Assembly: GCF_004348685.1 (NCBI RefSeq)
Contig: NZ_SMKO01000014.1
Location: forward strand, 36,778 to 100,777
Length of the DNA stretch: 64,000 nucleotides
Direction of reading: 5' to 3'
From: Nonomuraea deserti
GTDB lineage: Bacteria; Actinomycetota; Actinomycetes; Streptosporangiales; Streptosporangiaceae
The notes under the pieces were generated by a model, which was given only the letters and a program-made list of their open reading frames with translations, had not been told where the DNA came from and searched no databases. Shown here one piece after another: positions 11,965-20,498 of this stretch (position 1 is its first letter; every line of letters begins with the position of its first letter). The position numbers and the translations under genes were made by a program.

Positions 11965-12054
11965 ATATCAGGATGCGCGAGTCTCGCTCCTTAGGCCTGC
12001 TGCGGTATGCGGGAAATGTCGCGAAACTGTCGACATCAGATCATAAAAGGACAG

Positions 12055-12084
12055 TTGACTGAAGAATTACTGATCAACTACTGT
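12055..12084 (+). promoter_or_regulatory. Probable sigma-A promoter for the WXG100/LysM gene
   Basis: TTGACT (12055-12060) and TACTGT (12079-12084) are separated by 18 bp in a locally AT-rich patch, about 110 nt before the ATG at 12197. The -35 hexamer lies in an inverted repeat GTTGA...TCAAC that could bind a regulator. Confidence 0.55.
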
Positions 12085-12196
12085 CTAGCAGATTACGGCC
12101 AAACAAGCCGCTCCTCCCAGCGGAGCCGTACCGGCACGAGACCCGCGGCGGTAATCCCGCCGAGCGGTCACGTCGTCCCAGTCCATAAGGAAGTGC

Positions 12197-14053
12197 ATGG
12201 CCAGTAGTGGTTTCAGCTACGCCGGCCCGGAGGGGCTTGAGCATCTCAAGCGGGCGGGCATGAGAAGCCAGGAAGCGGGCGAGAGCCTCGCCGAGATCCG
12301 CAGGTCGTTCGTCACACACGCGAAGGGCGACGTCAACTCGTACGCCCTGATCCAGGACGGCGCGGCGGAACTCGCCAGCGGCTACAACCAGTTCTTCCGC
12401 GACCTGTCCGACTCCATGTACCGGCGTGGCAGCGCTCTGAGTAACTGCGGGAGCAACCTGAAGTACTCCGCGGCCAATTACGGCTGGAGCGAGCGCCTCC
12501 TCCCGCCCGATGACCCGCCCCCCTTCCGCGAGAACGTCGAGCTGCCCGATCCCGGCACCCTGTCCGTGACGTTCAACGCGACACTCGACCTGCTCGGCCT
12601 CGGCGACGACTACGAGCGCAAGCTCCTCGAGATGCAGCAGGCGTGCAAGGACACGGCACGCCGGCTCCGGGCGCTGCAGCCCGACATCGACGCGGTCGAG
12701 GACGAGGTCGAGAAGGCGCGATGGGGCGGAGACGCCGCCCAGACCTACCACGCGGCCTGGACGGAGTACGTCAACCCCTCCGGCGGCGGGAGAGACCAGG
12801 CCCAGACCCTGGAACAGTGGGCCGCGCGCTCCGAGCACTCCGCCGAGATCCTCGGCAACGCAGTCGACGAGACCCAAAGGTCCAAGCACCTCGTCAAGCG
12901 CACCCTGCAGACGCTCGCGGCGATCGGCGTCATCATGGCCGGAGCGGCGATCCTCAACCCGGCGGTACGCGCCTTCCTCGTGCGGATGGCCAAGGCTCTC
13001 AGGCAACGCGCCATGCTGGTGATCAAGCTCCTGCGCGCCAGGCTCAAGCTGCTGGGCAAGGGCTTCGGGTCAAGCGTGGCCGCACGCGGCCCGGTGCTGA
13101 GCGGATTCATGAAGAACGGGCTTGGTGTCGCCGGCGCCAACTACATTAACTCCTCGATAGCGAACAGCTTTCGGGGCGTCGAAAATCCCTGGGCGATTTC
13201 CCCGGGCATGTTGGGCACCCTAGCCTTCCTGTTCGGTCTCGGTGGCGGCTTCGCGCTCGTGAAGAACATAGGCGCGGTCACCAGACTCGCGCAGGCCCAC
13301 CCCGTGAGGTTCACCATGGGGCTCGAGTTCGGCCTCAACGCCGGCGCGGCCACGGCCCTGAGCATGACGTTCGAAAACAAGAGCTTCGGCGCCGCGCTCA
13401 AGGATGGCCTCATCGTCGGAGGAGTCGGTGCGGCCTTCGGCCTGGGAAGCTACGCGGCGCTCCGTGACGCGACCGGCCTGAAGCACCTCGCCTGGCGCAA
13501 GGCGAACAAGTGGGGGACCGTGAAGTTCAGTGCGGGCGGCCCGATGTCGGCCACCAACGTCCGCTACGGACGGATTCTGCCAGGGAACCATCTCGCCCAG
13601 ATGAAGCTCAGCGACGGCACCAAGATCTGGCTCCCGAAGAACGGCCTCACCTACCGGGCCAGGCAGATCGGGCCGATCAACTCCTTCCTGCAGCTGGACC
13701 CCTTCTGGAAGAACCGCATCCTCGGCCTTATTCCCGGAACGATCAACTACACCCTGGTGCCCCGCGGTCAGAGCGAGCCCGTCGACCTGACGATCCCCGA
13801 CTACCGGAACTGGGACCACGGCTCCAATGCCGAGCCGCCGCGGTCCGGCTCCGGGCAACCGCCCGGCGCCACCACGCACACGGTGCGATCCGGCGACACG
13901 CTGGAGGCGATCGCTCAGCGCGAATACGGCAGCGCGCGCTACGCGTCGCTCCTCCAGCAGGCCAACTGGCAGCTCGACGGCATCAATCAGGGCCACCTGT
14001 CCCCCGGCCAGCAGCTGGTGATCCCGGAACTCGAGAAAGAGAAGGTTTCCTAG
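12197..14053 (+). CDS. WXG100-like multi-domain protein with membrane segments and C-terminal LysM
   Basis: Encodes 618 residues starting at ATG 12197, with AAGGAA upstream. The N-terminal 95 residues are helical and resemble a WXG100-type subunit. A second helical unit carries WGGDAAQTYHAAW near residue 176, a WXG-type turn. Hydrophobic segments follow at about 238-262 (AAIGVIMAGAAILNPAV) and 335-352 (GMLGTLAFLFGLGGGFALV), then a soluble part. A LysM domain (HTVRSGDTLEAIAQREYG to LSPGQQLVIPEL) closes the protein. LysM binds peptidoglycan, and WXG100-type modules are associated with type VII secretion, so a secreted or envelope-anchored protein is likely. No toxin domain is recognisable, and no secretion genes are nearby. 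It is convergent with a YbaB-like gene. Confidence 0.8.
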   Translation: MASSGFSYAGPEGLEHLKRAGMRSQEAGESLAEIRRSFVTHAKGDVNSYALIQDGAAELASGYNQFFRDLSDSMYRRGSALSNCGSNLKYSAANYGWSERLLPPDDPPPFRENVELPDPGTLSVTFNATLDLLGLGDDYERKLLEMQQACKDTARRLRALQPDIDAVEDEVEKARWGGDAAQTYHAAWTEYVNPSGGGRDQAQTLEQWAARSEHSAEILGNAVDETQRSKHLVKRTLQTLAAIGVIMAGAAILNPAVRAFLVRMAKALRQRAMLVIKLLRARLKLLGKGFGSSVAARGPVLSGFMKNGLGVAGANYINSSIANSFRGVENPWAISPGMLGTLAFLFGLGGGFALVKNIGAVTRLAQAHPVRFTMGLEFGLNAGAATALSMTFENKSFGAALKDGLIVGGVGAAFGLGSYAALRDATGLKHLAWRKANKWGTVKFSAGGPMSATNVRYGRILPGNHLAQMKLSDGTKIWLPKNGLTYRARQIGPINSFLQLDPFWKNRILGLIPGTINYTLVPRGQSEPVDLTIPDYRNWDHGSNAEPPRSGSGQPPGATTHTVRSGDTLEAIAQREYGSARYASLLQQANWQLDGINQGHLSPGQQLVIPELEKEKVS

Positions 14054-14064
14054 GACGAAACCCG

Positions 14065-14100
14065 GACGGCGCCTCACCGGCGTGCACACGAGGCGCCGTC
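14065..14100. terminator. Bidirectional hairpin between convergent genes
   Basis: Arms of 11 bp, GACGGCGCCTC (14065-14075) and GAGGCGCCGTC (14090-14100), surround a 14-nt loop, immediately after the WXG/LysM gene and before the end of the convergent YbaB-like gene. There is no strong T-run. Confidence 0.65.
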
Positions 14101-14105
14101 CCGGG

Positions 14106-14870
14106 TCACCGGCGCCTGTCCCGGGAGCCGTCCGCGGACGCCGCGCCGGCGCCGGTTCCGGCATCGAGATCCGGGAAGGCATCGAAGACCTTCTCCTCCG
14201 CCTTCGCGACGACCGCGCGCCGGGCCTCGCGGACGGCTGCCAGAATGTCCTCCGCCAGCACGTGACTGTCCAGCCGCATGGCACGGCCCCCGATGCCGAT
14301 CTCGCGGACGCGTCCGCGCGCGTCCGCGGTCGCCGTGACGTGCCCGGACGCATTCGCGCCCGTGCCGGTCACGCTCTCCAGCTCGCCGTACTGCTTCTCC
14401 AGGAAATCGGGCACCCGCGACTCGTCTTCGTCCGCCACTTCATCCGCCACGGAGCCAGAGCCGGACATCTCCAAGAGCCGGCGGAGAACGGCGCCCACAG
14501 CCCGCCCGTCCCGGTCGGTCGCCAGGCTCTCGCCGAGCGGGTCAGAGGTGATCGAGGAAAGCCTGGCGCCGTCCAGGATCTCCTGCGCCTGCCGTTGTGC
14601 GTCCCGTTGCGCCGCGCTGAGCACCGCGGCCACATCCTCGGCGAGACGACCCGCGTCACGCCGCATCACGCGCGGATCGAGAGCGAGCGAAACGATCGCA
14701 CCCTCGGCGTCGGCCCTTGCCCTGACCATCCTGTCGGCACTCTCGCCGACCCCGACGATGTCCCGATCGCGATCCCGCGCTGCCAAGGATTCCCGCACCA
14801 TCTGTTCGACTTTGCCGTTGATCGCGGCCATGATCTCGCGATCGTCGTCCTGGCCGGAGAGCGTAGCCAT
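14106..14870 (-). CDS. Protein with two YbaB/EbfC-like domains
   Basis: Encodes about 254 residues from ATG 14870, chosen because GGAG lies 6 nt upstream. The C-terminal half (GHVTATADARGRVREIGI followed by a long helix) has the YbaB/EbfC pattern, and the N-terminal half (ADAEGAIVSLALDP, then LAEDVAAVLSAAQRDA) appears to be a second, diverged copy. Single YbaB proteins are about 100 residues long and bind DNA as dimers; a tandem version could form the dimer within one chain. YbaB-like proteins also occur near WXG100 genes (EspL in ESX loci), which fits the convergent neighbour. The exact role is unknown. Confidence 0.75.
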   Translation of the reverse strand: MATLSGQDDDREIMAAINGKVEQMVRESLAARDRDRDIVGVGESADRMVRARADAEGAIVSLALDPRVMRRDAGRLAEDVAAVLSAAQRDAQRQAQEILDGARLSSITSDPLGESLATDRDGRAVGAVLRRLLEMSGSGSVADEVADEDESRVPDFLEKQYGELESVTGTGANASGHVTATADARGRVREIGIGGRAMRLDSHVLAEDILAAVREARRAVVAKAEEKVFDAFPDLDAGTGAGAASADGSRDRRR

Positions 14871-15169
14871 GCGGCACTCCAATGATCATGCGTCCCTGTC
14901 AGCCCGCCAGTTTAGGGCACCCGATATGTCCAACCCCCACAGTCCGGATGACGGCCGAACGCGTACGCGACCCGGCACCTGCACCCTCTCGGCCCTCTTG
15001 GACGGCTCCGCATGTGGGCGGGCTTCCCGTCCCGGGCGGGTGCGCCGTTCCCCGAACGCCAGGAGGGACACGCCGTACGACTCGGGCGACCGGCCGGTGG
15101 ACGAGGCCCCGGGCGAAGAGCACACGCTCAGTGCGGGGACCGGCGCCGGCAGTGGCTGCGCGGTGGAGG
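14871..15169. other. Intergenic region, no gene recognised
   Basis: About 300 nt between the YbaB-like gene and the tRNA. Small open frames here have no ribosome binding sites or recognisable sequence. It presumably holds the YbaB promoter and the tRNA 3' flank. Confidence 0.5.
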
Positions 15170-15252
15170 TGCCGGAAGCGGGATTCGAACCCGCACGCCC
15201 TTTCGAGCAGACGCTTTTGAGGCGTCCATGTCTGCCATTCCATCATTCCGGC
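15170..15252 (-). tRNA. tRNA-Leu (anticodon CAA)
   Basis: On the minus strand the acceptor stem pairs GCCGGAA with TTCCGGC. The anticodon stem GACGC/GCGTC closes the loop CTCAAAA, giving anticodon CAA (reads UUG). A long class II variable arm and a GGTTCGAATCC T-loop follow. The discriminator base is A and CCA is not encoded. It is not bldA, which has anticodon UAA. Confidence 0.95.
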
Positions 15253-15345
15253 TGATTTTCCGGACTTGTCCGGATCAATGCTACGCTCCGCCGCCGAAGA
15301 TGATCAGCAACGGTGGCAGCGTGGATCTAATCTACCGGACGTCTG

Positions 15346-15351
15346 TACTCT
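15346..15351 (+). promoter_or_regulatory. -10 element of a leaderless promoter for pdtaR
   Basis: TACTCT ends 7 nt before the GTG at 15359, the spacing of leaderless actinobacterial genes, and no ribosome binding site is present. Confidence 0.6.
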
Positions 15352-15358
15352 TGCGCTC

Positions 15359-15943
15359 GTGAGTACGCAGCGGCGAGTAGTGATCGCGGAAGACGAGGCC
15401 CTGATCCGCCTCGACCTCAAGGAGATGCTCCAGGAGGACGGCTACGTCGTCGTGGGCGAGGCCGGTGACGGCGAGCAGGCGATCCGGCTGGCCGCGGAGC
15501 TGAGACCCGATCTCGTCATTCTCGACGTCAAGATGCCCGTGCTCGACGGCATCTCCGCGGCCGAGCGCATCGTGGGCGAGCGCATCGCCCCGTGCCTCAT
15601 CCTGACCGCGTTCTCCCAGCGTGACCTGGTCGAACGGGCCAGGGACGCGGGGGCGATGGCCTACCTGGTCAAGCCGTTCACGAAGGCGGACCTGGTGCCC
15701 GCCATCGAGATGGCGGTCAGCAGGCACGAGGAGATGGTGGCGCTGGCCGCCGAGGTGTCGAGCCTGTCGGAGCGGCTGGAGACGCGGAAGCTGGTCGAGC
15801 GCGCCAAGGGGCAGCTGATGACGCAGCACGGCTGGAGCGAGCCCCAGGCGTTCAGGTGGATCCAGAAGGCGTCGATGGACCGGCGGCTGAGCATGCGGGA
15901 GGTTGCTCAGATCGTTATAGACGACGCGGCCGAGCGGGGCTGA
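15359..15943 (+). CDS. pdtaR: ANTAR-domain response regulator (PdtaR-like)
   Basis: Encodes 194 residues from GTG 15359. The receiver domain (1-120) has acidic residues EDE near the N terminus, phospho-acceptor Asp in LVILDVKMP, a Thr in ILTAF and Lys in LVKPF. The C-terminal ANTAR domain (about 130-190: ETRKLVERAKGQLM, then AFRWIQKASM) binds paired RNA hairpins and prevents termination. It matches M. tuberculosis Rv1626, which also lies upstream of polA. The partner kinase PdtaS is not here. The start is set by the leaderless -10 element and by alignment of the receiver domain. Confidence 0.95.
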   Translation: MSTQRRVVIAEDEALIRLDLKEMLQEDGYVVVGEAGDGEQAIRLAAELRPDLVILDVKMPVLDGISAAERIVGERIAPCLILTAFSQRDLVERARDAGAMAYLVKPFTKADLVPAIEMAVSRHEEMVALAAEVSSLSERLETRKLVERAKGQLMTQHGWSEPQAFRWIQKASMDRRLSMREVAQIVIDDAAERG

Positions 15944-16290
15944 GGCGCCCCGCACCACGGGATGTGACCCGTGGCGCCGCGGCCGGGGCGGAGACCCCGG
16001 GTTCCGCGTCGCGCTCCCCGGCTGCGCGATCGCGGGCCGCCTCCGAATTCCCTTATGTCCCACGATTCCCAAGTATTACGGCCCTGCCTCGAAATTTCGG
16101 GTCAGGGCCGTTCCTGTGTGATGTCTCCGTAACTGTGGCGGAACATCCCATTACTATGGGTATTTAGGACATTACGAATCAGCATAAAAGCCGCGTAACA
16201 ACCCCTGGACGTCCCATCTGAGAGGCATGCTGAGCTGGGAGAACCCGGCGAAGGGGACGTTCCTTCGCTGAGATTGGGGGAGACTTTTTT
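15944..16290. other. Intergenic region with two hairpins and a possible operator
   Basis: A hairpin CCACGGG/CCCGTGG lies at 15955-15974, and a second, GGCCCTG/CAGGGCC with palindromic core CGAAATTTCG, at 16080-16109; either could terminate pdtaR. CCCAT-TACT-ATGGG (16147-16160) is a short inverted repeat in the AT-richer promoter region of the following substrate-binding protein. No gene was seen. Confidence 0.55.
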
Positions 16291-17592
16291 ATGATCCGTA
16301 TTGCTCCAGCGGGACGCCTGCTGGCCGTCGCGGCCGCGGCGAGCCTGGCCCTGACGGCCTGTGGCGGCGGTGGTGGCGACACGTCGGCGCAGGAGCCCGC
16401 GCCGGGATCGTCGTCCGCCGCGTCCTCGGCACCCGCGGCGAAGGGCGACGGCACGCTGACCCTCGGCACGGTGTTGCCGCAGACGGGCTCGCTGGCGTTC
16501 CTCGGCCCGCCCGAGTTCGCCGGCGTCGACCAGGCCGTCAAGGAGATCAACGACGCCGGGGGAGTGCTCGGCAAGCCGGTCAAGACGATCCACACCGACT
16601 CGGGTGACACGACGACCAACATCGCGTCGCAGTCGGTGGACAAGCTGCTGGCGCAGAAGGTGGACGCGATCGTGGGAGCGGCGTCGTCGTCGGTGTCGGA
16701 GTCCATCATCGACAAGGTCACGGGCGCCGGCGTGGTGCAGTTCTCGCCGGCCAACACCTCCGACGCGTTCACCACGATCAAGGACAACGGCCTCTACTTC
16801 CGTACGGCGCCGCCGGACAGGCTGCAGGGCCGCGTGCTGGGCGACCTGATCGCCGCCGACGGCAACGACACCATCGGCATCCTGGCCATGCAGGACTCCT
16901 ACGGCTCCGGCCTGGCCGACCAGGTCACCAAGACCGCCGAGGCAGCGGGTGCGAGCGTCGTGGAGCGGGTCGACTACGACCCGAAGGCGCCGGAGTTCTC
17001 CGCCGACGTGGCGCGGATCAAGGCGAAGAACCCGAAGGCGGTCGTGCTGATCGGCTTCGAGGAGGGCGCCAAGGTCATCGCGGAGCTGGTCAAGCAGGGC
17101 CTGTCGGCCGACAAGGTCAAGTGGTACATGGTGGACGGCAACATGTCGAACACCAACTACGTGAAGATGCCCAAGGGCACGCTCACGGGCGTCAAGGGCA
17201 CCATCCCGGGCGCCGAGGCCCCTGACGACTTCAGGAAGAAGCTCAAGAAGCTCGATGCCGAGCTCGACGACTTCACGTACTCGGCGGAGTCGTACGACGC
17301 GGCGAACCTGATCGCCCTGGCCGCCGAGGCGGCGAAGGACGACTCCGGCGCGTCGATCGCGGGCAAGCTGGCCGAGGTCAGCAAGGGCGGCGAGAAGTGC
17401 AAGATCTTCAAGGAGTGCGCCGCCCTGCTGAAGGAGGGCAAGGACATCGACTACGACGGCGTCAGCGGCCCGGTCGAGTTCAACGACGCCGGTGACCCGG
17501 CGGTCGCCACCATCGGCATCTACCAGTACGGCGAGAACAACACCTACGACACCAAGGCGCTGGAGTACCGCACCGGCAACATCGAGGGCTGA
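16291..17592 (+). CDS. Branched-chain amino acid-type ABC transporter substrate-binding lipoprotein, copy 1
   Basis: Encodes 433 residues of the LivJ/LivK (Leu/Ile/Val-binding, type I periplasmic-binding) family. The signal peptide ends LALTAC, with lipidated Cys24, then a Gly-rich and Ala/Ser-rich tether. The binding fold starts at GTLTLGTVLPQTGSLAFLG and contains GAASSSVSE and SPANTSDAF, which contact ligand in the family. GGGGGAG lies upstream of the ATG. A paralogue of exactly equal length lies at 18669, and the permease and ATPase genes are on the opposite strand at 20499-24513, so both proteins probably feed that transporter. The exact ligand cannot be read from sequence. Confidence 0.95.
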   Translation: MIRIAPAGRLLAVAAAASLALTACGGGGGDTSAQEPAPGSSSAASSAPAAKGDGTLTLGTVLPQTGSLAFLGPPEFAGVDQAVKEINDAGGVLGKPVKTIHTDSGDTTTNIASQSVDKLLAQKVDAIVGAASSSVSESIIDKVTGAGVVQFSPANTSDAFTTIKDNGLYFRTAPPDRLQGRVLGDLIAADGNDTIGILAMQDSYGSGLADQVTKTAEAAGASVVERVDYDPKAPEFSADVARIKAKNPKAVVLIGFEEGAKVIAELVKQGLSADKVKWYMVDGNMSNTNYVKMPKGTLTGVKGTIPGAEAPDDFRKKLKKLDAELDDFTYSAESYDAANLIALAAEAAKDDSGASIAGKLAEVSKGGEKCKIFKECAALLKEGKDIDYDGVSGPVEFNDAGDPAVATIGIYQYGENNTYDTKALEYRTGNIEG

Positions 17593-17598
17593 CCTCCG

Positions 17599-17650
17599 GC
17601 TTCGGCCGCTGAGCGACCCGCCGCACGGCGGGTCGCTCAGCGGCCGAAGC
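17599..17650. terminator. Perfect 25-bp hairpin, bidirectional terminator
   Basis: Arms at 17599-17623 and 17626-17650 are perfectly complementary with a 2-nt nominal loop. The hairpin covers the stop codon of the minus-strand lipoprotein gene and follows the stop of the plus-strand substrate-binding protein, so it can end both transcripts. Confidence 0.85.
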
Positions 17651-18488
17651 CGCACGCCCTGAACGCGTACCCGATCAGGCGGTCCTGCAGCGGTTTGGGC
17701 GGCGCCACGATGACCACCCGCTCCTCGCCTCCGTCGATGGCGGCCCGCACGGGGAACTGGAAGGCTTTCTTGGCCTCGCCGAACGCGTGGCCGTCGCAGC
17801 GTGCGGGGGTGAGCTCGATCGGCACCTCCAGGCGCTGCTCGGCGGCCCGCAGCAGGCCCAGGCGCGGGCCGTCGTAGGCTACGTTGTAGTGCGTCGTGCC
17901 GCCCATGGCGGCCAGCGTCACCGCTCCCGCGCCGCGCCGCGTGACGACCAGGTCGCCGCGCATGACCTTGCCCGACTCCGTCCACTCCCGGCCGAACTCG
18001 ATGCGCACGGCCTGCTTGATGAGGAACTCCGAGCACTCGTCGCGCAGCAGCCTGGCCAGCAGCGGGTCGGGGTGGGGCAGCTCGAAGGCGACCTTGCGCA
18101 GCGGCTCCGAGCCGGTGCGGAGGTGGGCCACGACGGTGGCGGGCCGCACCTGGGGCAGGCCGTCGGGTGAGCAGTTGGCGGCGCCGTACGGGATGGGCAG
18201 GTCGGTGCGCTCGGTCCTGCCGATGGCGGCGCCGGCTCTGCTCGCGGGCACCGTACGGAAAGACGGCGTCACCAGCTGGACGTCGGCGAAATAGACGGGG
18301 GTGTCGCGGGTGTTGCGCACGGCCACCTGGAGCCGGTGTGCCGGTTCGTCGGAACGCCATTGCCCGAGCGTGACGGAGACGCCGGCGGGTGGCCCCGACG
18401 GAGCCTCGGGAGGGGGTTCCGAGGAGCCGCACCCGGCGAGAAGGGCCACCACGGCCAAGAATGTGGTACTACGCTTCACCTGACGCAC
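17637..18488 (-). CDS. Lipoprotein of unknown function
   Basis: Encodes about 283 residues from GTG 18488 (AGG 6 nt upstream); a second GTG at 18479 is possible. The signal peptide ends LLAGC, followed by a Pro-rich tether. The body holds a beta-rich segment (VSVTLGQWRSDEPAHRLQV, VRNTRDTPVYFADVQLVTP) resembling an immunoglobulin-like domain about residues 40-130, then a second part with three further Cys residues that could form disulfides. Upstream frame extension past 18488 lacks start signals. It sits antisense between the two substrate-binding genes. I do not recognise the family. Confidence 0.8.
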   Translation of the reverse strand: MRQVKRSTTFLAVVALLAGCGSSEPPPEAPSGPPAGVSVTLGQWRSDEPAHRLQVAVRNTRDTPVYFADVQLVTPSFRTVPASRAGAAIGRTERTDLPIPYGAANCSPDGLPQVRPATVVAHLRTGSEPLRKVAFELPHPDPLLARLLRDECSEFLIKQAVRIEFGREWTESGKVMRGDLVVTRRGAGAVTLAAMGGTTHYNVAYDGPRLGLLRAAEQRLEVPIELTPARCDGHAFGEAKKAFQFPVRAAIDGGEERVVIVAPPKPLQDRLIGYAFRACGFGR

Positions 18489-18668
18489 ATTAAGCCTGCT
18501 TCCGCAGGTCCCGTAAGTTGAGGACTGATTACGACTCCGCATCCAAGTGCCGACAGTTCCTCGCGGCATCTGGTTGGAGCATGCGACAGTTTTGTACGTT
18601 TCCGTCATTCGATCGGGAACGTTCGGCGGTGCTGACGGATCCCCGGCCTGAAATGAAGGAGACACTTC

Positions 18669-19970
18669 ATGATCCGCATTGCTCCCGTGGGACGGGCGCT
18701 GGCTGTCGCGGCTGCCACCAGCCTGGCCCTGACAGCCTGCGGTGGTGGCGGCGACACGGCCACGCAAACCTCCGAAAGTGCCGCGCCCGCCTCATCCTCG
18801 TCGGCGCCGGCCGCGGCGAAGGGTGACGGCACGCTCACCCTCGGCACGCTGCTGCCCCAGACCGGTTCGCTGGCGTTCCTCGGCCCGCCCGAGTTCGCCG
18901 GGGTCGATCTCGCGCTCAAGGAGATCAACGAGGCCGGGGGAGTGCTCGGCAAGCCCGTTGAGAAGTTCGACACCGACTCGGGTGACACGACGACCAACAT
19001 CGCGTCCCAGTCGGTGGACAAGCTGCTGGCGCAGAAGGCCGACGCCATCATCGGCGCCGCGTCGTCGTCGGTGTCGGAGTCGGTGATCGACAAGATCACG
19101 GGCGCCGGCGTGGTGCACTTCTCGCCCGCCAACACCTCCGACAAGTTCACCACGATCAAGGACAACGGCCTCTACTTCCGCACCGCGCCGCCGGACAAGC
19201 TGCAGGGCCGCGTGCTGGGCGACCTGGTGGTGTCCGACGGCAACGACACGGTCGCCATCATGGCGATGCAGGACTCGTACGGCACCGGCCTGGCCGACCA
19301 GGTGGAGAAGACCGTCACCGACGCCGGCGCCCAGGTGGTCGAGCGGGTCGACTACGACCCGAAGGCGCCCGACTTCTCCGCCGACGTCGCCAAGATCAAG
19401 GCGAAGAACCCGAAGGGCATCGTCCTGATCGGCTTCGAGGAGACCGCTAAGGTCATCGGCGAGCTCGTCAAGCAGGGCATGCCGGCCAGCAAGCACAAGT
19501 GGTACATGGTCGACGGCAACATGTCGAACACCAACTACGCGAAGATGCCCAAGGGCACGCTCACGGGCGTCAAGGGCACCTACCCCGGCGCCTCGGCTCC
19601 CGACGCGTTCAGGAAGAACCTCCTCGAGGTCGACCCCAAGCTCGAGGACTACACCTACGCTCCCGAGTCCTACGACGCGGCCAACCTGATCGCGCTGGCC
19701 GCCGAGGCCGCCAAGAGCGACGCGGGCGCCGACATCGCGGCCAAGCTGGCCGAGGTCAGCAAGGGCGGCGAGAAGTGCAAGAACTTCAAGGAGTGCGTCG
19801 ACCTGCTGAAGGCCGGCAAGGACATCGACTACGACGGCGTCAGCGGCCCGGTGGAGTTCAACGACGCCGGTGACCCGGCCGTCGCCACCATCGGCATCTA
19901 CCAGTACGGCGACAACAACAAGTACCCGGTCAAGGCGCTCGAGTACCGCACCGGCAACATCGAGGGCTGA
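18669..19970 (+). CDS. Branched-chain amino acid-type ABC transporter substrate-binding lipoprotein, copy 2
   Basis: Encodes 433 residues, closely similar to copy 1 over the entire length, including the LALTAC lipobox, GAASSSVSE, SPANTSDKF and the C-terminal VKALEYRTGNIEG. Differences concentrate in the tether and at scattered surface positions, so it is a recent tandem duplication interrupted by a lipoprotein gene. AAGGAG precedes the ATG. The two copies may differ in ligand or in regulation, since their upstream regions are unrelated. Confidence 0.95.
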   Translation: MIRIAPVGRALAVAAATSLALTACGGGGDTATQTSESAAPASSSSAPAAAKGDGTLTLGTLLPQTGSLAFLGPPEFAGVDLALKEINEAGGVLGKPVEKFDTDSGDTTTNIASQSVDKLLAQKADAIIGAASSSVSESVIDKITGAGVVHFSPANTSDKFTTIKDNGLYFRTAPPDKLQGRVLGDLVVSDGNDTVAIMAMQDSYGTGLADQVEKTVTDAGAQVVERVDYDPKAPDFSADVAKIKAKNPKGIVLIGFEETAKVIGELVKQGMPASKHKWYMVDGNMSNTNYAKMPKGTLTGVKGTYPGASAPDAFRKNLLEVDPKLEDYTYAPESYDAANLIALAAEAAKSDAGADIAAKLAEVSKGGEKCKNFKECVDLLKAGKDIDYDGVSGPVEFNDAGDPAVATIGIYQYGDNNKYPVKALEYRTGNIEG

Positions 19971-19991
19971 CCAGCACCCGCGTGACGGAGA

Positions 19992-20018
19992 AGGGCCCGG
20001 TCGTCAGGACCGGGCCCT
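19992..20018. terminator. Hairpin terminator after substrate-binding protein copy 2
   Basis: AGGGCCCGGTC and GACCGGGCCCT form an 11-bp stem with a 5-nt loop, followed by TCCTGCTGT. It lies between convergent genes. Confidence 0.75.
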
Positions 20019-20025
20019 CCTGCTG

Positions 20026-20436
20026 TCATCCGCAGCCGGCCACGATCTGGTCGGCGGCCGCGCGGTAGCGCTTCAGCAGCGCCACCCGCCGCTCGCGCGG
20101 GACGTCGTTCTTGGACAGCCCCGCGGTCGTCGTCTCGACGGTCTCCACGGCCCCGCTCAGCGAGCCGGGCAGCCGGCCGCCGAACTCCCGCGTGATGCCG
20201 TGCACCTCCGCCAGGCGGCCGGTCAGGGCGTCCTCGAAGTGCTGGCGGTCCTCCTGGCCCTTCGGCCCCAGCATGAGGCCCGCGTACCCGATGGCGGACA
20301 CCACGCGGGCGCAGGGGCTGTCGGTGGGATCGCCTCCGGTGCTGTACTTGCCCGCCGACGAGGCTGCGTCCTGGCAGCCGACGAGCAGGACGGGGAGCAT
20401 GAGCGCGACTGTCGCAAAACGTTTCACACCGATCAT
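20026..20436 (-). CDS. Small lipoprotein of unknown function
   Basis: Encodes 136 residues with signal peptide VALMLPVLLVGC and lipidated Cys at about residue 21. The mature part is mostly helical with two more Cys, in SPCARV and at the C terminus (VAGCG), which may pair. No clear ribosome binding site precedes the ATG. It is separated from the liv operon upstream by a strong terminator, so it has its own promoter or depends on readthrough. No family recognised. Confidence 0.7.
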   Translation of the reverse strand: MIGVKRFATVALMLPVLLVGCQDAASSAGKYSTGGDPTDSPCARVVSAIGYAGLMLGPKGQEDRQHFEDALTGRLAEVHGITREFGGRLPGSLSGAVETVETTTAGLSKNDVPRERRVALLKRYRAAADQIVAGCG

Positions 20437-20441
20437 TAAAG

Positions 20442-20480
20442 AACGGCGAAGGGGCTCACCGGGAGCCCCTTCGCCGTTTT
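20442..20480. terminator. Strong terminator at the end of the liv operon
   Basis: AACGGCGAAGGGGCTC (20442-20457) and GAGCCCCTTCGCCGTT (20463-20478) form a 16-bp stem with a 5-nt loop. A T-rich tract follows in both directions, so it is an intrinsic terminator. Confidence 0.9.
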
Positions 20481-20498
20481 AGCGAACGATCGTGGGAT

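Noticed and set aside
15170..15252. bldA (tRNA-Leu UAA)
   Set aside because: The anticodon loop CTCAAAA gives CAA, so this is the UUG-reading tRNA-Leu.
16102..18432. Long minus-strand frame (776 codons) across substrate-binding protein 1 and the lipoprotein gene
   Set aside because: It crosses two clearly supported genes in other frames and lacks domains or a ribosome binding site.
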